Shown here one piece after another: positions 60,759 to 64,000 of a DNA stretch of 64,000 bases; within the stretch, counting starts at the first letter, position 1; each line of letters starts with the position of its first letter. Below the pieces are notes generated by a model that ran no database searches, was not told the DNA's origin, and saw only the letters and a list, made by a program, of their open reading frames with translations. This DNA comes from Sphaerimonospora sp050942215 (GTDB taxonomy: Bacteria; Actinomycetota; Actinomycetes; Streptosporangiales; Streptosporangiaceae), in NCBI RefSeq assembly GCF_050942215.1, contig NZ_CP192056.1, positions 6,076,001-6,140,000 of the forward strand. Direction: 5' to 3'. The position numbers and the translations under genes were made by a program.

Positions 60759-61637
60759 ATGACTGTTACTGATGGATGGAAACACCGTAGGTGGCACCAG
60801 CCTATCTGCAGGCTAGCCAACCAGGGTTTGCAGTGCGGCATCGGCATTGGCCTCGGCTTATTCGCACTGGCGGGCGGTCTCACTGGATGCACTGGCACCG
60901 AGGAAGGCAACGCGAAAGCGGCATCTCCGTCGGTGACGGGCCCGTCAGCGGTTGAGAGCGCGTTACCGGATCCTACCCAGAGTACGATACCTTCCGATTT
61001 GCGGAAAGTGAGCTGCGAATATCGCAAGGATGATAGCGGAAGTCCAACCAAGTTCGTTGGCTATCCACCAAGCCAACTCGCTCCTGCGGTCGTCAAGGCC
61101 ACTACCATGACCCTCAAGACAAATCTCGGTAACGTCGTCATAGACTTGACTCCAGGAAAGACCCCCTGCACCATCAACTCCTTTGCGTTCCTCGCTGCGA
61201 AGCACTTCTTCGACGACACCGTCTGCTTCCGGCTTGCCACTATTCAGACGAACGGAGTTGGACTTCTCCAGTGCGGCGATCCTCAGGCAAAAGGCGACGG
61301 CAAGAACCCGACTGACGGAACCGGCGGCCCTGGGTACCTGTTCGACGATGAGAACCTCGGACCACAGTACAGGCGCGGCGTGGTATTCATGGCACAGGCC
61401 GGTGACGCATCAAACTCGAACGGAAGCCAGTTCGCCATCTCCTTCACGGACGAGAACGCCCAACTTCCAGCCGCCTACACCCCCTTCGGCGTCGTAAGGA
61501 AAGGCATGGACATCATCGACGAGGTGGTCAGGGGTGGAGTCGTGGAGTTCGTCGACGGAGGCGACATCACTAACGACGATGGTGGAGCAAACGCGCCGAA
61601 GATCCGGGTACTCATCACGGAGGTTGTCATCTCCTGA
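60759..61637 (+). CDS. Secreted peptidyl-prolyl isomerase (cyclophilin) lipoprotein
   Basis: A 292-residue exported cyclophilin. A hydrophobic signal ends in a lipobox LAGGLTGC (Cys about 46). A low-complexity linker precedes the isomerase fold: MTLKTNLGNVVIDLTPGKTP, INSFAFLAAKHFFDDTVCFR, GGPGYLFDDENLGPQYRRGV, FMAQAGDASNSNGSQFAIS and YTPFGVVRKGMDIID. ATG at 60759 with AGGAAAGG upstream; earlier in-frame ATGs lack a site. It folds proline-containing proteins outside the membrane. A link to the Cys-rich peptide operon downstream is possible but unproven. Confidence 0.88.
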   Translation: MTVTDGWKHRRWHQPICRLANQGLQCGIGIGLGLFALAGGLTGCTGTEEGNAKAASPSVTGPSAVESALPDPTQSTIPSDLRKVSCEYRKDDSGSPTKFVGYPPSQLAPAVVKATTMTLKTNLGNVVIDLTPGKTPCTINSFAFLAAKHFFDDTVCFRLATIQTNGVGLLQCGDPQAKGDGKNPTDGTGGPGYLFDDENLGPQYRRGVVFMAQAGDASNSNGSQFAISFTDENAQLPAAYTPFGVVRKGMDIIDEVVRGGVVEFVDGGDITNDDGGANAPKIRVLITEVVIS

Positions 61638-61843
61638 TAGCAGGTGTACACATCAACAGGGTGACCATCCGAACAAGGGAGGTAACTCCGAGTAGATGGA
61701 AATGAGGGCAGGAGCAATCCAGAACCGGCGCTATTCCCCAGGTCCACTCGGCGATACCTGGCGTATAAGCGAGTGGGCGCATGAGATGTCCCGAACCTTT
61801 TCGGGCTTTCGGACAGTCCTATAATCTGCCAGAAAAGCACGCA

Positions 61844-61872
61844 TTGACATACCCTGCCTCCCGTGATCTACT
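61844..61872 (+). promoter_or_regulatory. Promoter of the Cys-rich peptide operon
   Basis: TTGACA at 61844-61849, 17 bases, then TCTACT at 61867-61872. The -35 hexamer is perfect and the -10 matches TATAAT in four of six positions. It lies 54 bases upstream of the precursor GTG and fits a strong housekeeping-type promoter. Confidence 0.55.
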
Positions 61873-61925
61873 CGAAGCGAATGCATGATCGACATGCATC
61901 TGCAATGTCCGAAGGGAGGTACAAG

Positions 61926-62129
61926 GTGATTCGTATAGTAGAGGCGTTGGGCGAAAAGGTGTTGAGCCTGTTCGTGCCTAAGGTAAATGCAGCCGCGGCC
62001 TGCGGCGCGTACTACTGCGGCGTCTGGGATTACTGTCAGGAATGCGGAACCCGGTGCGCTGCAGACTGCTACGTGAACTGTGGCTGCAGCAGGATTTACT
62101 GCGGCGCGACGGGCGCTGCCTGCCCGTAG
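61926..62129 (+). CDS. Cys-rich secreted peptide precursor (RiPP-like, 10 Cys)
   Basis: A 67-residue peptide. The leader IRIVEALGEKVLSLFVPKVN ends in AAAAC. The remaining 43 residues (from Cys24 on) contain ten cysteines: ACGAYYCGVWDYCQECG, TRCAADCYVNCGCSRIYC and a terminal AACP. The Cys are dispersed singly, with Gly, Tyr and Asn between, as in disulfide-rich peptides. GTG at 61926 follows GGGAGG by 7 bases and is preferred to an upstream in-frame ATG that has no such site. It is followed by a thioredoxin-like protein and an ABC exporter. Its chemistry and activity are unknown. Confidence 0.8.
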   Translation: MIRIVEALGEKVLSLFVPKVNAAAACGAYYCGVWDYCQECGTRCAADCYVNCGCSRIYCGATGAACP

Positions 62130-62150
62130 GGGCTGTACAACGAGAATGAA

Positions 62151-62213
62151 GTGCCCTTCGGTAGGGGCATTTAGAGTCCCGGCAAGACTACCCCTGCCCC
62201 TACCGAAGGGCAC
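62151..62213 (+). terminator. 19-bp perfect hairpin after the Cys-rich peptide gene
   Basis: GTGCCCTTCGGTAGGGGCA (62151-62169) pairs fully with 62195-62213, with a 25-base loop. A partial terminator here would keep the precursor transcript in excess of the thioredoxin and exporter messages, a common pattern in peptide clusters. Confidence 0.75.
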
Positions 62214-62315
62214 CTCGATCGTACCAAGGTTCAGGCGGGGATGTATGCATCCGGCTATTCAAATCAAAGCCGATCCCCGTAACCGTATTCGCGTCACTAA
62301 CGCGAGACCATTAAC

Positions 62316-62891
62316 ATGACCCCTTTCATCGAAATGAGAATTGTCGTGCCCTTTCTAGTCACGGCTGTCGTACTTATCGGCGCGATCTGTGCTCTCGACC
62401 TCATCCTGACGCTTGGCGTGATCAAGCGCTTACGTTCTCATAGTGAGATACTGTCAAACCGGAACAACGAGGGGCCCCCTGCCATGGAGGTGGGGGAGGA
62501 GGTCGGCAGATTCGAGACGTCGACCCTGGATGATGTGAGAATCACCTGGGAGGGCACCCGAGAGGGAACTATCGTCGCCTTCTTCTCCCCTACCTGCGCA
62601 CCATGCAAAGCAAAACTTCCTAACTTCCTGGAGCACTCGCGCACCCTCCGAGCCGGCGATCCGCGGCCGGTGGCAGTGGTAGTGGGGGATTCTGCCGACG
62701 CAGATGAGTTCCTTAGCGCGCTCCGCCCGGTGGCGGATGTGGTGTTGGAAAATCATGAAGGGGTGATGGCGAAGGCATTCCAGGTGACCGCGTTTCCCAC
62801 GGTCCTTATGGTGGCTCCAGACGCGAGCGGGGTGCTCCGTGTCACCGACAACAATGTAGCTCTGAGCCGCACCGCGCCCCGAGCCGCATAA
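62316..62891 (+). CDS. Membrane-anchored thioredoxin-like protein (TlpA type)
   Basis: A 191-residue protein with one N-terminal membrane helix (VVPFLVTAVVLIGAICALDL, about 10-29), a linker and a thioredoxin-like domain: IVAFFSPTCAPCKAKLPNFL (active-site CAPC near 92-95), VAVVVGDSADADEFLSAL and the cis-Pro segment AFPTVLMVA. ATG at 62316. The active site would face outside the membrane, fitting oxidation or isomerisation of the Cys-rich peptide. It might also carry reducing power as in cytochrome maturation, but no such genes are adjacent. Confidence 0.88.
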   Translation: MTPFIEMRIVVPFLVTAVVLIGAICALDLILTLGVIKRLRSHSEILSNRNNEGPPAMEVGEEVGRFETSTLDDVRITWEGTREGTIVAFFSPTCAPCKAKLPNFLEHSRTLRAGDPRPVAVVVGDSADADEFLSALRPVADVVLENHEGVMAKAFQVTAFPTVLMVAPDASGVLRVTDNNVALSRTAPRAA

Positions 62892-62907
62892 GCCGGTCCG
62901 ATATTCC

Positions 62908-64000
62908 ATGCTGTCTTCCAATATCAACGCCTCCTCTCGTGATGAACATCCGACGCCACGAGAGAGGTGGTTCCTTACTAGGCTTCGACGGGTGCTCATG
63001 GCCTGCCAGCTGGCGGTTCAGGCGGCACCGGTTGTTCTCGCTACCTATTTCGGACTGACCCTCGCAAGCGGGTTCCTGCCAATCGTCCCTGCCTGGCTGA
63101 CCAAGCTCCTCCTCGACCATCTGACAACGGGAAACATGACCGATGTCGCTGGCATCGGTGCGGGGCTTGCGTTATCAGGGCTTCTTGCTGCGGTGATCCC
63201 GCCTACCTTGCAGTACCTGCGGGCGGAATTCGGTAGACGCGTGGGACTCTTGACGCAGAGCGAGCTGTTCTCTGCCGTCAACCGTCAGGTCGGCATCTCA
63301 AGATTCGAAACTCCGGAATTCCTGGACCGGCTACGCTTGGCCAGGCAGTCTGGCGGCGCGGCTCCGAAGGCCATCATCGAAAACGTATCCGGCATCAGCC
63401 GGACGAGCATCACAATCTTGGGATTCCTCGGCTCTCTATTTCTGATTAACCCCGTGCTGACCAGTGTCATCGTCCTAGCCGCAATTCCGATCCTCATTGG
63501 CGAAATGGCCATGTCAAAGCGTTATACGAAGGTCGCCTGGCGTATTGGGCCGCTGGAACGCCGGGAGATGTTCTACGGTGACCTGCTCTCAAGCGTGGAA
63601 GCGGCGAAAGAGATCAGACTGTTCGCTGCCGGATCCTTCTTCCAGAAGCGCCTGCTAGCTGAGCGGCGTGTCATCGACGCCGCCCGACGCGATCTGGACC
63701 GGCGCGACCTGTTGGTCCAGGGCGGCCTGTCGGGGCTGACTGCCACTGTGTGGGGTGCCGGACTGCTGTGGGCGGTGAACGCGGCGAGGCAGGGCCAACT
63801 CTCAGCCGGCGACATCACCATGCTCATCGCCGCGATGACGGGAACTCAGGCCGCGCTCCAGGCGCTCGCTAGAGACATCGCCTCCTTCTATCTGGAATTG
63901 TCCATGTTTGGTCACTACGTCGCGGTGGTAGACGCCGAACCCGACCTTCCTCTGCCCTCCCAACCGCTTTCGGTCCCGCCACTTAGGCAGGGCGTCGAGC
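62908..64000 (+). CDS. ABC exporter, membrane domain, partial at right edge
   Basis: The first 364 residues of a type I ABC exporter, mostly the membrane domain. It has six hydrophobic helices (APVVLATYFGLTLASGFLPI, LGFLGSLFLINPVLTSVIVL and others), coupling-helix-like GDLLSSVEAAKEIRLFAAGS and QGQLSAGDITMLIAAMTGTQ. The nucleotide-binding domain lies beyond base 64000. ATG at 62908, 17 bases after the thioredoxin-like gene stop, so the two are co-transcribed. It likely exports the Cys-rich peptide. No peptidase C39 domain is present at the N-terminus. Confidence 0.85.
   Translation, partial: MLSSNINASSRDEHPTPRERWFLTRLRRVLMACQLAVQAAPVVLATYFGLTLASGFLPIVPAWLTKLLLDHLTTGNMTDVAGIGAGLALSGLLAAVIPPTLQYLRAEFGRRVGLLTQSELFSAVNRQVGISRFETPEFLDRLRLARQSGGAAPKAIIENVSGISRTSITILGFLGSLFLINPVLTSVIVLAAIPILIGEMAMSKRYTKVAWRIGPLERREMFYGDLLSSVEAAKEIRLFAAGSFFQKRLLAERRVIDAARRDLDRRDLLVQGGLSGLTATVWGAGLLWAVNAARQGQLSAGDITMLIAAMTGTQAALQALARDIASFYLELSMFGHYVAVVDAEPDLPLPSQPLSVPPLRQGVE

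Noticed and set aside
1..64000. CRISPR array
   Set aside because: No regularly spaced short repeats with unique spacers; the repeats seen are chaplin units, the CTCAGAG cluster and the 200-bp array.

Overview
The window is high-GC, actinomycete-type DNA. A multi-unit chaplin, a complete conservon (cvnA-D with its P450 pair), XRE/DUF5753 and DUF6879 regulators and an FxLD lanthipeptide cluster together point to a filamentous, spore-forming actinobacterium, most likely of the Streptosporangiaceae/Thermomonosporaceae kind. The genus is inference only.

Layout. (1) 1-3,565 is left chromosomal flank: a long chaplin cut by the window edge, a membrane-anchored unknown and an M20 peptidase. (2) tRNA-Leu(GAG) at 3,796-3,880 is the insertion site of an integrative conjugative element that fills 3.9 to about 36-37 kb. 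Its left end has a large serine integrase whose C-terminus is encoded through the tRNA, a small ORF, a DNA methyltransferase and an XF1762-type protein. Across a divergent region full of CTCAGAG repeats lies a tightly overlapping type IV secretion operon: pilin fusion, VirB6-like, PrgI, VirB4, VirD4, replication-relaxation protein and NlpC/P60 hydrolase, followed by a prepilin peptidase. (3) The rest of the element is cargo and later insertions. A Tn554-like element with two tyrosine recombinases and a PIN-domain gene splits a DUF932 gene at codon 18. A group II intron sits antisense in a small Cys-containing gene and splits it. There is a ComM-like protein that has lost its Walker motifs, a DUF4192 protein, several small unknowns, and five copies of a fixed-spacing promoter-like element (GCGGACG-N18-CCGTATTTAA), four of them in a 0.65-kb array. 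(4) 37.4-38.9 kb holds BtpA and a shortened SIS protein. (5) 39.1-45.2 kb is a minus-strand conservon operon: sensor kinase, roadblock, DUF742, GTPase, a CYP157-like P450 lacking ExxR, a CYP154-like P450 and three small genes. (6) 45.4-50.6 kb carries a DUF574-type methyltransferase, two XRE regulators, an EamA transporter and a DUF6879 module with an operator-like motif at both ends. (7) 51.3-59.3 kb is an FxLD-type lanthipeptide cluster: isoaspartate-type methyltransferase, precursor, full-length LanB, LanC, a separate SpaB_C protein and an unknown partner. Gene fragments and a dead IS5-type transposase follow. (8) 60.8-64 kb holds a cyclophilin lipoprotein and then a compact operon of a 67-residue peptide with ten cysteines, a membrane-anchored thioredoxin-like protein and an ABC exporter running off the right edge.

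The most interesting candidate system is the last one. A strong promoter drives a GTG-start, Cys-rich peptide with a leader ending VNAAAAC. It is followed by a 19-bp hairpin and then by a CxxC protein and an exporter, with no lanthionine, radical-SAM or cyclodehydratase enzyme visible before the edge. This looks like a disulfide-maturated, exported peptide. The conjugative element is also a good record of nested insertions: two host genes can be rebuilt in frame by removing the inserted DNA.
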